Assembly (NCBI RefSeq): GCF_943193015.1
Contig: NZ_CALPCM010000002.1
Coordinates: forward strand, 104,534-168,533
Length of the DNA stretch: 64,000 nt
Direction: 5' to 3'
Origin: Hominisplanchenecus_A murintestinalis
GTDB taxonomy: Bacteria > Bacillota > Clostridia > Lachnospirales > Lachnospiraceae
How positions within the stretch are numbered: position 1 is the first letter of the stretch; each line of letters opens with the position of its first letter. The notes beneath the pieces are model-generated. The model saw only the letters and a program-made list of their open reading frames with translations, was not told the origin of the DNA and ran no database searches. Of the stretch, positions 15,568 to 24,339 are shown piece after piece. The position numbers and the translations under genes were made by a program.

Positions 15568-16662
15568 ATGATTCGAAGTTTATTAAAGCCGTTGTCGTTT
15601 CTTCCGGCGCTGCTGCTTATGTATATGATTTTCTCCTTTTCCGCCCAGCCGGGGGAGGTTTCCTCACAGATAAGCTACAAAGCCAGCTACAAAATCATCG
15701 AGGCTGCCGACTACATTTTCGATGCGAACCTAGAAGAATGGCAGATTGCAGAATGGGCAGATAAAATCCATTTCATCACACGGAAACTGGCACATATGGC
15801 TGAATACTTTGCCCTTGCCGTGGCTGTGGCTTTCCCACTTTATGTATACGGCCTGCATGGCTTTCTGCTGATGCTGACGGCAGGTTTCATCTGCGTAGCT
15901 TTTGCCTGCGGAGACGAATATCATCAGTCCCTGGTAGCAGGGCGCAGCCCTTCCGCAAAAGATGTATGCATCGACAGCATAGGAATCTTCTTTGGAATCC
16001 TTCTGGTGCGCATCGTCGGATGGACAGGACGGAAAACCATTTTCCGCCCGAAAAAGAATCAGAAAATGCGCGGAAAGAAAAAGCGGTTTAAAGATACTCC
16101 CGGATACGATGACGAATATCCTGACGCACCATATCCACCCCGGCCTTACAGACAGGGTGGATATCCAGCGCCTCCTTACCGGGAACCGGAAGGATATCGG
16201 CAGCCGCCTTATGCCCCGGATGGTTATGCGGACACTCCCTGGCGGCAGCCAGAGACTTATCGCGAACCGCCTTATCAGCCGCATGATAGCTGCCGTAAGC
16301 CTTCTTCTTACCGACAGCAGGAGAGCTATCATGAATCGCCCTATTCGCCGCAGAATGACTATCATGACTTACCCCGCCGGCAGCAAAACGGCTACTCATC
16401 ATCACATGGTACACAGGATGATTACTGGCAGCGTCCGGAACGGACTTATCAGGAATCAGAAGAGGAATGGCTTGACGAAGAAGCCATCGATATCGACAGC
16501 CCCCGGGATGAAACCTATTCCCCAAACTGGCAGGACCCTACACGGGCAAATGACTGGGGAATCGACGAGCAGCCGCCCCGTTCTCCACAGCCGCCGCAGA
16601 CAGCGCCCCCCAAAAGGCGCAGGCGGGTTAAGAGAGAAAAGGACTGGTTTTTTGATATGTAG
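15568..16662 (+). CDS. VanZ-like membrane protein with long Pro/Tyr/Gln-rich tail
   Basis: 364 residues. Residues 1-155 form a VanZ-like domain with four hydrophobic helices and its conserved polar motifs: KLAHMAEYF, CGDEYHQ, AGRSPSAKD and DSIGIFFG. Residues about 165-345 are a low-complexity cytoplasmic-type tail of repeating P-P-Y, R-Q-x and Y-x-x-P units with many Arg, Gln and Asp. The tail ends in a basic stretch (PPKRRRRVKREKDW). VanZ gives low-level teicoplanin resistance in some hosts; most VanZ-like proteins have unknown roles. An AAAAGGAGG site precedes the ATG. Membrane placement is clear; the tail's function is unknown. Confidence 0.88.
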   Translation: MIRSLLKPLSFLPALLLMYMIFSFSAQPGEVSSQISYKASYKIIEAADYIFDANLEEWQIAEWADKIHFITRKLAHMAEYFALAVAVAFPLYVYGLHGFLLMLTAGFICVAFACGDEYHQSLVAGRSPSAKDVCIDSIGIFFGILLVRIVGWTGRKTIFRPKKNQKMRGKKKRFKDTPGYDDEYPDAPYPPRPYRQGGYPAPPYREPEGYRQPPYAPDGYADTPWRQPETYREPPYQPHDSCRKPSSYRQQESYHESPYSPQNDYHDLPRRQQNGYSSSHGTQDDYWQRPERTYQESEEEWLDEEAIDIDSPRDETYSPNWQDPTRANDWGIDEQPPRSPQPPQTAPPKRRRRVKREKDWFFDM

Positions 16663-16666
16663 AGAA

Positions 16667-16710
16667 AATCCCCTGCATTTTCGCCTTAAACAACGAAAAT
16701 GCAGGGGATT
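16667..16710. terminator. Bidirectional terminator between the VanZ-like gene and rdrB
   Basis: A perfect 17-bp stem: AATCCCCTGCATTTTCG (16667-16683) with its complement at 16694-16710, around a 10-base loop. It separates two convergent genes and marks the left edge of the RADAR pair. Confidence 0.85.
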
Positions 16711-16712
16711 AT

Positions 16713-19280
16713 TTATGAAAACACCTGCTCTAACCCCATTTTGCGGACATAATCTATCCATTCATAAATATCCTCAATATCATACAGCAGTTTACCGCCC
16801 TTATCTTTTGCTTTTCTCAATGCCAGAGTCATAAGCGCATATTCATTTTCCAGTGAAGTATCAAATACTCCCTGGTCGTCTGTATTAATTGATACGTTCA
16901 AGGACTCATTCGGCTGAACTGGCTTCAGCTTTCTTGAATTAAACCGCAGGATTGGATGTTCCTCATATTTTGTGATAGTTCCTATCAAATAGTTTGATGA
17001 AGGGTTTGTTTCAATTCCAATCCCTCTGTGTACCAATTGCTGAATCATTTTATCCTGGATCTGACATATAAGCGCCTCATACCGCTGGTCTACCTTTAAT
17101 TCTATCCTCTCATCTCCAATCTCCCGCACCTTCTGATGGTAATGATAGGCAAAATACAGTTCCCTGCAGGATTCTATTTTTCTGATATGGTTACTGACCC
17201 TGTCATTGAACTCATATCTGTCAAACCTGAGCAGCGGCGTTTGTTCTAGCCTTTTTAAAAACTCCTGTTTCTCCAGACGATATACCTGCGGATTGTCCCC
17301 TCTAAGTTTCCAGCTCTGATAATATTCTGCCACAGACGCCTTAAACTTACCCCTCACATGTTCCCGGTAAATCTCATCGTACAAACTGCAATACTTTTCT
17401 TTAAGCTCTGCCTTCAGACGGTTCTCTATGATGCAGCCCGTCTCTTCCGCTTTGCTTAACAGCCAGGCAATGTCATCCAGCAAAAGCTGTTTCGGCATTA
17501 CCAGCTTATGCCCTTTATCTTTATAGTACTCGCCGGGATTTATCCCCATGGCAAGGCCGTGCCCAATCCTGCTTCCCCTTTTTAAGCCACAAAACAAAAG
17601 GGTTTCATCTATTGCCCGCAGTCCATCTACAATATCAAAAAAATCCTCTCCCGCATGATACGTAGCATGCAGCTTCGTTCTCACTTCCTCCCTGTCATGC
17701 CGCCGGCGCGTTCCTTTCCCGCGCGAAAATTCCAAATCCAATAGATACCGGAATGCCTGGGCAAATACCTCTGGCCTGCAATGGATTTCACTGGAACACG
17801 TATCAATTCCCCTGATTTTTCCATTCACATCTGTTTCTTTTTCCAACAGTGATGCAATACTCCTGGCTTTTTTTCTGGTATCCGCCCTCACATTATGGTT
17901 TCTAGGCAAACCTGCACAGAATTCTTTGTCTCTTTGTTTGGGAAAATGCAATACATAGATAACCTTTTCTGCCTGCTTTTCATCTAATCGTTTTTCCTTC
18001 TCTTTACTTCTGTCAGAATTCCCGTTCACAATTCCCTGATTCTTCTTAATAGCATCATACAGCTTTAAAGCGCTCTTTTTGGGACATATACGCGCCTCCA
18101 GGGAAACTATATTCTGGCTTCCCAGCGTTCCATTTAAAGCCAGCCGGATCAGCTCATCCTCATATTCCTTCTGCCCTTCAATAAAAATCTCCTTTCTGTC
18201 CTGATATCTGCTGAAATTCTCAAATCCCACCTGCCTGTTTACCTGAATCAATTCCCCCCGAAAATGGGTACGAATAGAGAGATACACATAAAACAGATTT
18301 TTTTCATAAGCACAAAAATCCCCGGAAACACACGCCTTGTAACATTCATACAAAAATCGGCGTTCGCCTGCCAACAAATAATTCTCTCTCTGATTGCAGT
18401 CTATCATATCCTTTTCAAACGCATAGTCCAAAATATATTTGTCCTCCACCCGCGCGCCATAAGCATGTTTTGCCAGGACTATAGCATCCTGGATCTCTCC
18501 CACCAACAGCTCTGTCGGGATATTGCCATTTGTCTTTTCTATAATTTTTAAAACTATCTTTTTTAATCCTTCATTCCCTTTTACGACTGCAAACAGATAT
18601 ACCCTGTAAAGCGCTGCTCTCTGGCACTCCGCATAAAAGTTCTCCTGTTTCCCTTCCTTCCTGACCCTGTCCGCCTGATGAATCTGCAGAGCGCCGGGAA
18701 TCTTCCTGAAATCATGCCATCTCCCATCAATCAGATTCATCACACATATCCAATTCAGCTCAAACACCTTTGTAGAACCCGTTAGATGAAAATGGTTTTC
18801 TGCCATCCCCTGTTCCAAAATATTATGTAACCGGCTGTTATCGCTGCGTATAATTGGCTGCCATGAAAAACTTTTGCAACGATATCCCCACTCTAAATCA
18901 TGCGCTGCCAAAAATGCACAGGTAAAAAAGTCCTGCCCCAATTGAAAGGATATCTCCCTCCACCGCAGCATCTCGTCAAATTTACATGCAATCTCACTCC
19001 CGTCATATGTGAGCACCCTCTTTGCAATTCCCATAATAAACCAGAAAACATTCGGCTTCCCTTCTGGATTTTGCTTCATATCCTGGACTAATTTCAGATA
19101 ATGATTCCGTCTTTCGTCTTCCGAATAGTTCGAAAAGACACTTTGGGCATACTGCATGTACAGTTCTTCCGAAACTTTGCCATAATCGTGCCGTCCCCCG
19201 CCTATGGATTGCCTGGCTGAAATTTTATTATATGGAATTTTCAAAAATAATATCTCCAAGCTCCCTTTTTCGATATCCAT
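16713..19280 (-). CDS. rdrB: RADAR adenosine deaminase RdrB
   Basis: 855 residues, more than twice a metabolic adenosine deaminase, with the deaminase zinc site spread along the chain. Visible motifs are HFH (163-165), HAGED (542-546, catalytic Glu 545), RIGHG (571-575), ETNPSSN (757-763) and NTDD (799-802). Large insertions separate the first motif from the rest, as in RdrB proteins. In known RADAR systems RdrB assembles with RdrA and deaminates adenosine in RNA or ATP-type nucleotides after phage infection. The start follows an AGAGGAG site. It lies 26 bases after the rdrA stop on the same strand, the known gene order. The gene is AT-rich compared with mgtE or nrdD. All catalytic residues look intact. 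No RdrC or RdrD accessory gene adjoins. Confidence 0.88.
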   Translation of the reverse strand: MDIEKGSLEILFLKIPYNKISARQSIGGGRHDYGKVSEELYMQYAQSVFSNYSEDERRNHYLKLVQDMKQNPEGKPNVFWFIMGIAKRVLTYDGSEIACKFDEMLRWREISFQLGQDFFTCAFLAAHDLEWGYRCKSFSWQPIIRSDNSRLHNILEQGMAENHFHLTGSTKVFELNWICVMNLIDGRWHDFRKIPGALQIHQADRVRKEGKQENFYAECQRAALYRVYLFAVVKGNEGLKKIVLKIIEKTNGNIPTELLVGEIQDAIVLAKHAYGARVEDKYILDYAFEKDMIDCNQRENYLLAGERRFLYECYKACVSGDFCAYEKNLFYVYLSIRTHFRGELIQVNRQVGFENFSRYQDRKEIFIEGQKEYEDELIRLALNGTLGSQNIVSLEARICPKKSALKLYDAIKKNQGIVNGNSDRSKEKEKRLDEKQAEKVIYVLHFPKQRDKEFCAGLPRNHNVRADTRKKARSIASLLEKETDVNGKIRGIDTCSSEIHCRPEVFAQAFRYLLDLEFSRGKGTRRRHDREEVRTKLHATYHAGEDFFDIVDGLRAIDETLLFCGLKRGSRIGHGLAMGINPGEYYKDKGHKLVMPKQLLLDDIAWLLSKAEETGCIIENRLKAELKEKYCSLYDEIYREHVRGKFKASVAEYYQSWKLRGDNPQVYRLEKQEFLKRLEQTPLLRFDRYEFNDRVSNHIRKIESCRELYFAYHYHQKVREIGDERIELKVDQRYEALICQIQDKMIQQLVHRGIGIETNPSSNYLIGTITKYEEHPILRFNSRKLKPVQPNESLNVSINTDDQGVFDTSLENEYALMTLALRKAKDKGGKLLYDIEDIYEWIDYVRKMGLEQVFS

Positions 19281-19306
19281 ATATGCTCCTCTTTTCGTGC
19301 GCTGTT

Positions 19307-21997
19307 TTAATTCTCATCTGCCTCTGTTTTCATGTTATCCAAAACTGCCGCAAGCCTTTCATACTCTTCTTTCACTTCTTCCGGCAATTGTCTCCTTTTA
19401 CCTTTCAGATAACCCTCCATAACCCTTTCATATAATTGGCATAGTCCTTCTACTTCCAAGCCTTCTGGCTGCTTTTTATTTTCCCACATATAATTCCTCA
19501 CGGCAGTAGCCAGATTATCCATGTTTCTCTTAACCGATTCTGCTCCTGTGCTAGTTATCCTCCTGACTACCCTAACTGATTTCGGGCTCCAAATCTCCGG
19601 GATTTCTTCCAGATTCCTTCTGAACTCTGCCAGAGCTTTTTCCATTTGCTCACTTTCTTCCTGCTGGTTCTTTAACTCCCTATCTTGTATACTCAAATCC
19701 AAAAGCTCCGCATACAATTCGCTGATATAAATTCCATTCTCCGTTGCGCCTACTGAAAAAGTATCCAAATCATACGACTTATACTTCATTCCCTGCTGCT
19801 CCATATAGTCCGCCACATTTTTAAAGAAAAGTTCTGCCAGCCTCCGGCTGCGCTCTGTTTCATCTTTTGTCCTTTCCTTGTAATTCCGGTTTTTCATGCA
19901 GTAGCCCCTGACTCCCAGCGCCACGTCCACATTTGAAGCAATTGTTCTTGCGCATTGAATACCCGCCTGATTTTTATCCGCCAAAACCGCAGTTACCTCT
20001 TGAAATTCTTCATCCTCTATACCAAGCAGACTCATCCCCATCTTTTCATACATGAAATCCAGGCTGCATAAGCCTGCCAGATAATTTTCCAGGCTAATTT
20101 GAATATGATTAGATGGCTGCCTGTTTCCCGATATAAGTGCGCCATCCGTCAAAGATTGGGGTTCCCCTTTATCATTTTGCGGGTTTGAAAGCAGTCCCAA
20201 AAGCGTCCACGCTTTTATATAAGACTCCCGGTTCTGCCCTGGAATATTAGACAGCGTATACCGTTTCACATCCTCAGGAATCTCCAAGCCTTCTGCATTT
20301 TTATCTACTTTTTCCAAGATTTTATTAAAAGCTTTGACCATCCCTATAGAAAATCGGGAGCGGTCGATCTTCGTGTTCCCATACGCCGGAATCAAACCTG
20401 AAAACCCTTTTCCCCAGATATATCCGCCCAGAAACTTTACTATTTCATCACTCTGGCTATTTCTCAAAAATTTATTCAGCTTTATCGTATACAACGTGCG
20501 CAGCTGACAAATACTTGCCCCTTTATGCATATCCATCAGCCTGTTTTTTAAATTCTCAAGACAACTCATGATCTGGGAAAAACCAGCCGGCTGATTCGTT
20601 ATAAATGTTTCGGATTGTTCCGCAAATTTCCTGTCAATATCCTGCCGCATTTCTTCCAATATACACCGCGCCGCCCTATGCAAATGAAACGCTTTCATAT
20701 TTCCTATATCCTGCAAAGTCAATCCATTATATAGCTCCAGGCTATCTTCTGTCCATTCGTGAAAATATTTTTCAAACCTTTTTATATTCTGGAGATAAAC
20801 AGCATCCTTGCCTTCCGGATTTTCCATTTCCGCGATTACCGCCATCCAGCTAATCATATCCCTCAGGTTATTTGGCAGCAGATAGCTGCTCCCACCCTCT
20901 TCCGGCAAAAAGCGCATTCCTGTCCTGTCATAAATCAAATCCAGCACTGCACAAATAAAGCCCTTCTTTTCATTAGAATCCCATAGCTTTTCCCCTTCCT
21001 GCGTTTCTTTGTAGACAATATGTACTTCCTCAAAATTCTGTACTTTAGGAAGATAAATCCTCCTTTTTTTGGGAATCAGCTTTGCCACATACCGCTCAGC
21101 CATCACCTCTACTTCCCTGTTTAACTGCCCATATATATTCTCTTCTTTATTTTTATAAATTTCCTGAAAATCTTTCAGGTTCTTCTCCCGGATACACAGC
21201 TCCAACTGCTCAATCTTCACACTTATAACAATAAATACGTGGGGAATAATTAAATACTTCCGAATCTGTTCCGTCATCCTGTAAGCGTTTGCACTGCACA
21301 AGTCCAAGTCATCAATTGCAAGCAGAAGCTGACTCTCTTTTTCATATCCGCCCATAACTTTCAGATACTCTTCCACCAATTTCCCCAATTCCTCTTTCAG
21401 TGCAGAGCTTTCTCCCAGCTTCTTCAATTTGGTGATATTTCCTTCATAATCAAATTCATCGTCCAGCATTTGTTTCTGGTTATTAATCAGCGAAACATAA
21501 CGGTAAACTGTCTGAAACCGATTGAGCAAACGCTCCCTTGCCTGTTCGCCCATACTCTGGTTATCTTTTTCATAATATGCACAAAAGCGCCTAAAAAGCT
21601 TTGCCAATACAATATCCAGCACATTATGTACATCATCAAACAAAGACGGATCTATCAAAATCGGCTCTGCAAATTTCAGATTCTTTAAGTTTTTACATTC
21701 TTCAAAAATAATATTTTTTTTGTTTTTATCCTCATACACCGCATTGGCAAAGCTCATCATCACACTGCTTTTTCCTTCTCCCCGCTCCCCGCAAAATGCA
21801 ATAATATTATTTTCAAAATCACTCTCCTTCCATGAACAAACTTCTTTTTCTTTTTCGGTCTCCTTCAAGGCCCCAGCAATCTCATCCAACATAACTGCCG
21901 CCCGCCTGTATTCGCTTATAAAAATATCATCCCGCTTAATTTCTTTTTTTACCGCTATCTTAAATTCTTCACCCTTTATAATTGTAATCTCCGACAT
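19307..21997 (-). CDS. rdrA: RADAR ATPase RdrA
   Basis: 896 residues. A P-loop NTPase domain lies near the N-terminus: Walker A GERGEGKSS (70-78) and Walker B LLLAIDDLD (about 224-232). A long, mostly helical C-terminal part is typical of the KAP/STAND-like RdrA family. In characterised systems RdrA forms a ring that contacts the RdrB shell and is thought to sense infection and feed or activate the deaminase. Identification rests on the ATPase features, the length and its pairing with the rdrB homologue. Start 21997 (MSEITIIKGEEF) follows an AGGGGAGG site by 8 bases; an ATG 21 bases upstream overlaps that site. Codon use is A/T-rich, which suggests acquisition by transfer. Confidence 0.85.
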   Translation of the reverse strand: MSEITIIKGEEFKIAVKKEIKRDDIFISEYRRAAVMLDEIAGALKETEKEKEVCSWKESDFENNIIAFCGERGEGKSSVMMSFANAVYEDKNKKNIIFEECKNLKNLKFAEPILIDPSLFDDVHNVLDIVLAKLFRRFCAYYEKDNQSMGEQARERLLNRFQTVYRYVSLINNQKQMLDDEFDYEGNITKLKKLGESSALKEELGKLVEEYLKVMGGYEKESQLLLAIDDLDLCSANAYRMTEQIRKYLIIPHVFIVISVKIEQLELCIREKNLKDFQEIYKNKEENIYGQLNREVEVMAERYVAKLIPKKRRIYLPKVQNFEEVHIVYKETQEGEKLWDSNEKKGFICAVLDLIYDRTGMRFLPEEGGSSYLLPNNLRDMISWMAVIAEMENPEGKDAVYLQNIKRFEKYFHEWTEDSLELYNGLTLQDIGNMKAFHLHRAARCILEEMRQDIDRKFAEQSETFITNQPAGFSQIMSCLENLKNRLMDMHKGASICQLRTLYTIKLNKFLRNSQSDEIVKFLGGYIWGKGFSGLIPAYGNTKIDRSRFSIGMVKAFNKILEKVDKNAEGLEIPEDVKRYTLSNIPGQNRESYIKAWTLLGLLSNPQNDKGEPQSLTDGALISGNRQPSNHIQISLENYLAGLCSLDFMYEKMGMSLLGIEDEEFQEVTAVLADKNQAGIQCARTIASNVDVALGVRGYCMKNRNYKERTKDETERSRRLAELFFKNVADYMEQQGMKYKSYDLDTFSVGATENGIYISELYAELLDLSIQDRELKNQQEESEQMEKALAEFRRNLEEIPEIWSPKSVRVVRRITSTGAESVKRNMDNLATAVRNYMWENKKQPEGLEVEGLCQLYERVMEGYLKGKRRQLPEEVKEEYERLAAVLDNMKTEADEN

Positions 21998-22095
21998 TTT
22001 ATCATCCTCCCCTCTCATTTATAGCGTCAAAAAACTTTTTCTTTGTTTACAATCAAAACTTAAAGTCATTTTATCATATATTTTGTCTATAATCC

Positions 22096-22123
22096 ATTAT
22101 AATCTTATTCAATAAACCAGTAA
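22096..22123 (-). promoter_or_regulatory. Possible promoter of the rdrA-rdrB operon
   Basis: Minus strand: TTACTG (22123-22118), 16-base spacer, TATAAT (22101-22096). The -10 is perfect, the -35 is poor, and the whole gap is AT-rich, so this is tentative. The 21998-22315 gap holds no other gene I can support. Confidence 0.4.
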
Positions 22124-22193
22124 CCGTCTTACTGTTCTATATCCTTTTAAGAATTAAATAGCACCTCATTTCCTATATACTTTATAAAACAAA

Positions 22194-22228
22194 TAAGAGC
22201 AGAAGAATTTAAAGCTCCTCTGCTCTTA
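22194..22228 (-). terminator. Terminator of the GntR/ABC operon
   Basis: TAAGAGCAG (22194-22202) pairs with CTGCTCTTA (22220-22228); on the minus strand the stem is followed by a T-rich stretch. Confidence 0.6.
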
Positions 22229-22315
22229 ACTGCAAATCTACTTCATATTTATCAGTCTTGTATTATCCTTGTTCTCAGCATTTCATTTTTACAGCTATGT
22301 TTTAAACAAAACTCT

Positions 22316-22948
22316 CTATAATTCTCTCTGCTCATAGAACTTCACAGACAGCATCCACGAAATCCCAAAAAGCAGCAGCATCCCTGCAATCGCTATGGGT
22401 ACTATCAGGCTTCCAAAATACGCAAGCCACCGTGCAAGTTCCGCCTGGAACTCTGAAAAAATACCAAAAATCAAGGCTATTGCAAAAATCTCGACATAGT
22501 AAACAATACGTCCCTTCTCAGCGCCCATTTTAAACACTGGGGGCAGCATAATACTTGGTATAAAAAGACCAGCTAACGGAACCGTACTAACAACGAAAAG
22601 ATATTCTTTTATGCTCATTTCTCCGCCTGGAAACAGAACACTTTTTATCACTCCTGCCGCTGCAAGTATAACAACTGCTGCCAACAGATAGAACAGCGTA
22701 ATTAAATATTTTGCCGAAACAATCTGCTTCCGGCTATAAGGAAACGCTTCTGCATATACGTACCATTTGCTTCTTTCGTCATAGGAAATCAGGCTCATTG
22801 GTATGATTCCCGTAAGCACCACCGGGTAAAACATCATAAATTCATTTCCCGATATTACAAAAACCGCTCCAAATATACATACCAGCACCAAGTACATACG
22901 GCAATATTTATTTATCATATAAGACTCTTTCAAAAGCAGCCCTTTCAT
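22316..22948 (-). CDS. ABC-2 type membrane permease
   Basis: 210 residues with about six hydrophobic helices and an N-terminus MKGLLLKE typical of the ABC2_membrane_5 family. It is the membrane partner of the ATPase encoded 2 bases upstream, probably as a homodimer or small heteromer. Such GntR-ATPase-permease operons in Firmicutes respond to cell-wall-active peptides or envelope stress (YtrA/BcrA-type). Substrate not predictable. Not part of RADAR, although adjacent. Confidence 0.85.
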   Translation of the reverse strand: MKGLLLKESYMINKYCRMYLVLVCIFGAVFVISGNEFMMFYPVVLTGIIPMSLISYDERSKWYVYAEAFPYSRKQIVSAKYLITLFYLLAAVVILAAAGVIKSVLFPGGEMSIKEYLFVVSTVPLAGLFIPSIMLPPVFKMGAEKGRIVYYVEIFAIALIFGIFSEFQAELARWLAYFGSLIVPIAIAGMLLLFGISWMLSVKFYEQREL

Positions 22949-22950
22949 AA

Positions 22951-23793
22951 TTATTTCCCCTCCTTTACCATAAACACAAACAATTCTTCTATGCCTATCG
23001 GACTAACATCCATTCCCACAGGAACCGCATTACGCTTCACAATCGCCTCTGCCCCATATGCCGTCTCTTTCTTTCCTTTCACCGCAGATGCGTCCAGCTC
23101 CCTCAAAGTCTCCGGAGCACAATGGATAATCCCGAATTCTTCTAAAAGAGCATCCTTTTCTTCACAGAGCAGCAGCTTCCCCTTATGTAAAAATGCAATG
23201 TAGTCGCAAAGCTTCTCCAAATCACTTACAATATGGGAAGAAATCAAAATAGAATGTCCCTCATCCCTGGTGAATTCATTCAACATCTCCACCACCTCGT
23301 CGCGCACTACCGGGTCGAGTCCGCTGGTCGCCTCATCCAAAATCAGCAGCTTCGGATCATGGGACATAGCCACTGCTATCCCAAGTTTCATCTTCATTCC
23401 CCTCGAAAAATCCTTAAACTCTTTATCCATCGGAACAGAAAATTTCCTAAGATAATCTTCATATGCCTTATTGTCCCAGTTCCTATAAGTATTCCGCATG
23501 ATTTTTCCCACCTGTTTCCCGGTCAGGCACTCAGGAAATCCCACGTCATCCAATACAATGCCCACATCTTCTTTCATCAATTGTACATTTTTCCTATTGT
23601 CCTTTCCCATAATGGTAATCGTACCCGCATCTCTTCGGATTATATTTAAAATCAATTTAATCGTCGTACTCTTTCCTGCCCCATTTTCCCCAATAAGCCC
23701 CATAATGCACCCGCTCGGCAATACTAAATCCAAAGAATCCAGGCGAAAATCCCTGTACGCTTTCGTCAGTCCCTTGATTTCTAATGCATTCAT
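22951..23793 (-). CDS. ABC transporter ATP-binding protein
   Basis: 280 residues with a full nucleotide-binding domain: Walker A GENGAGKST (about 35-43), a signature region FSRGMKMKLGIA in place of the canonical LSGGQ, Walker B LLILDEATSGLDP and a switch His in SSHIVSDLE. The C-terminal 80 residues are the regulatory extension of BcrA-type exporters. It sits between the GntR regulator (3 bases upstream) and the permease (2 bases downstream) and is probably translationally coupled to both. Confidence 0.93.
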   Translation of the reverse strand: MNALEIKGLTKAYRDFRLDSLDLVLPSGCIMGLIGENGAGKSTTIKLILNIIRRDAGTITIMGKDNRKNVQLMKEDVGIVLDDVGFPECLTGKQVGKIMRNTYRNWDNKAYEDYLRKFSVPMDKEFKDFSRGMKMKLGIAVAMSHDPKLLILDEATSGLDPVVRDEVVEMLNEFTRDEGHSILISSHIVSDLEKLCDYIAFLHKGKLLLCEEKDALLEEFGIIHCAPETLRELDASAVKGKKETAYGAEAIVKRNAVPVGMDVSPIGIEELFVFMVKEGK

Positions 23794-23796
23794 CCT

Positions 23797-24168
23797 TTAT
23801 TCCTCCCAGTTCATCATAAACATTTCAACAACTTCTTCTTTGCTCAGACCGCAGGATACCGCAAGCTGCGCAATCTTCTGCATATATTCCTCTATCTTTT
23901 TCAGGCTCTCCTCACGAAGCAATTCCACATTTTTCGGTGCTACAAAACACCCTTTCGCCGGAAGCGTATAGATAAATCCTTCTCTTTCCAGCTCATCATA
24001 CGCCCGCTTCGTAGTAATCACGCTGATGCGCAAATCTTTCGCCAGATTTCGAATAGATGGCAGCGCCTCATCTTCCTTAAGTTCCCCATTTATTATCTGT
24101 GCTTTAATCTGGGAATAAATCTGATCATAAATCGGCGCGCCCCGCTTATTATCAATAAAAACGTTCAT
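23797..24168 (-). CDS. GntR-family regulator, YtrA type
   Basis: 123 residues: a winged helix-turn-helix GntR domain (about 5-75, with the typical PSIRNLAKDLRIS and TTKRAYDELEREG segments) and a short helical C-terminal arm instead of an effector domain, the YtrA subfamily pattern. It opens the ABC operon and probably represses it through the palindrome that overlaps its -10 element (24188-24210). A GGAGAG ribosome site lies just before the ATG. Confidence 0.92.
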   Translation of the reverse strand: MNVFIDNKRGAPIYDQIYSQIKAQIINGELKEDEALPSIRNLAKDLRISVITTKRAYDELEREGFIYTLPAKGCFVAPKNVELLREESLKKIEEYMQKIAQLAVSCGLSKEEVVEMFMMNWEE

Positions 24169-24187
24169 CTACTCTCTCCTTTTCTAT

Positions 24188-24228
24188 CTGTATATTAACA
24201 ATATATACAGCAGATACAGTTTTGTCAA
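24188..24228 (-). promoter_or_regulatory. Promoter and palindromic operator of the GntR/ABC operon
   Basis: Minus strand: TTGACA (24228-24223), 17-base spacer, TATATT (24205-24200). An inverted repeat with 8-base arms CTGTATAT, 24188-24210, covers the -10 and start site. It is the natural candidate for autoregulation by the GntR protein. Confidence 0.75.
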
Positions 24229-24296
24229 TTACTTTTTGAAAATTCTTTACACACACCTGTATGAATGCCTTTTTTCTATAAGCAGCTGATATTCGA

Positions 24297-24325
24297 TTGA
24301 CACATTTGGCTCTATTTCGTATATT
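24297..24325 (+). promoter_or_regulatory. Promoter before the HD-domain remnant
   Basis: TTGACA at 24297-24302, 17-base spacer, TATATT at 24320-24325. Transcription would begin only about 8 bases before the ATG at 24340, leaving no room for a ribosome site. Confidence 0.55.
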
Positions 24326-24339
24326 AAATTTGACATCAT

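Noticed and set aside
16713..19280. Ordinary purine-salvage adenosine deaminase
   Set aside because: It has the catalytic motifs, but at 855 residues with large insertions and directly linked to a large ATPase it fits RdrB, not a metabolic enzyme of about 340 residues.
22316..24168. ABC/GntR operon as extra RADAR components
   Set aside because: It has its own promoter, operator and terminator and the standard YtrA-type composition. Known RADAR accessories are small membrane proteins of other families.
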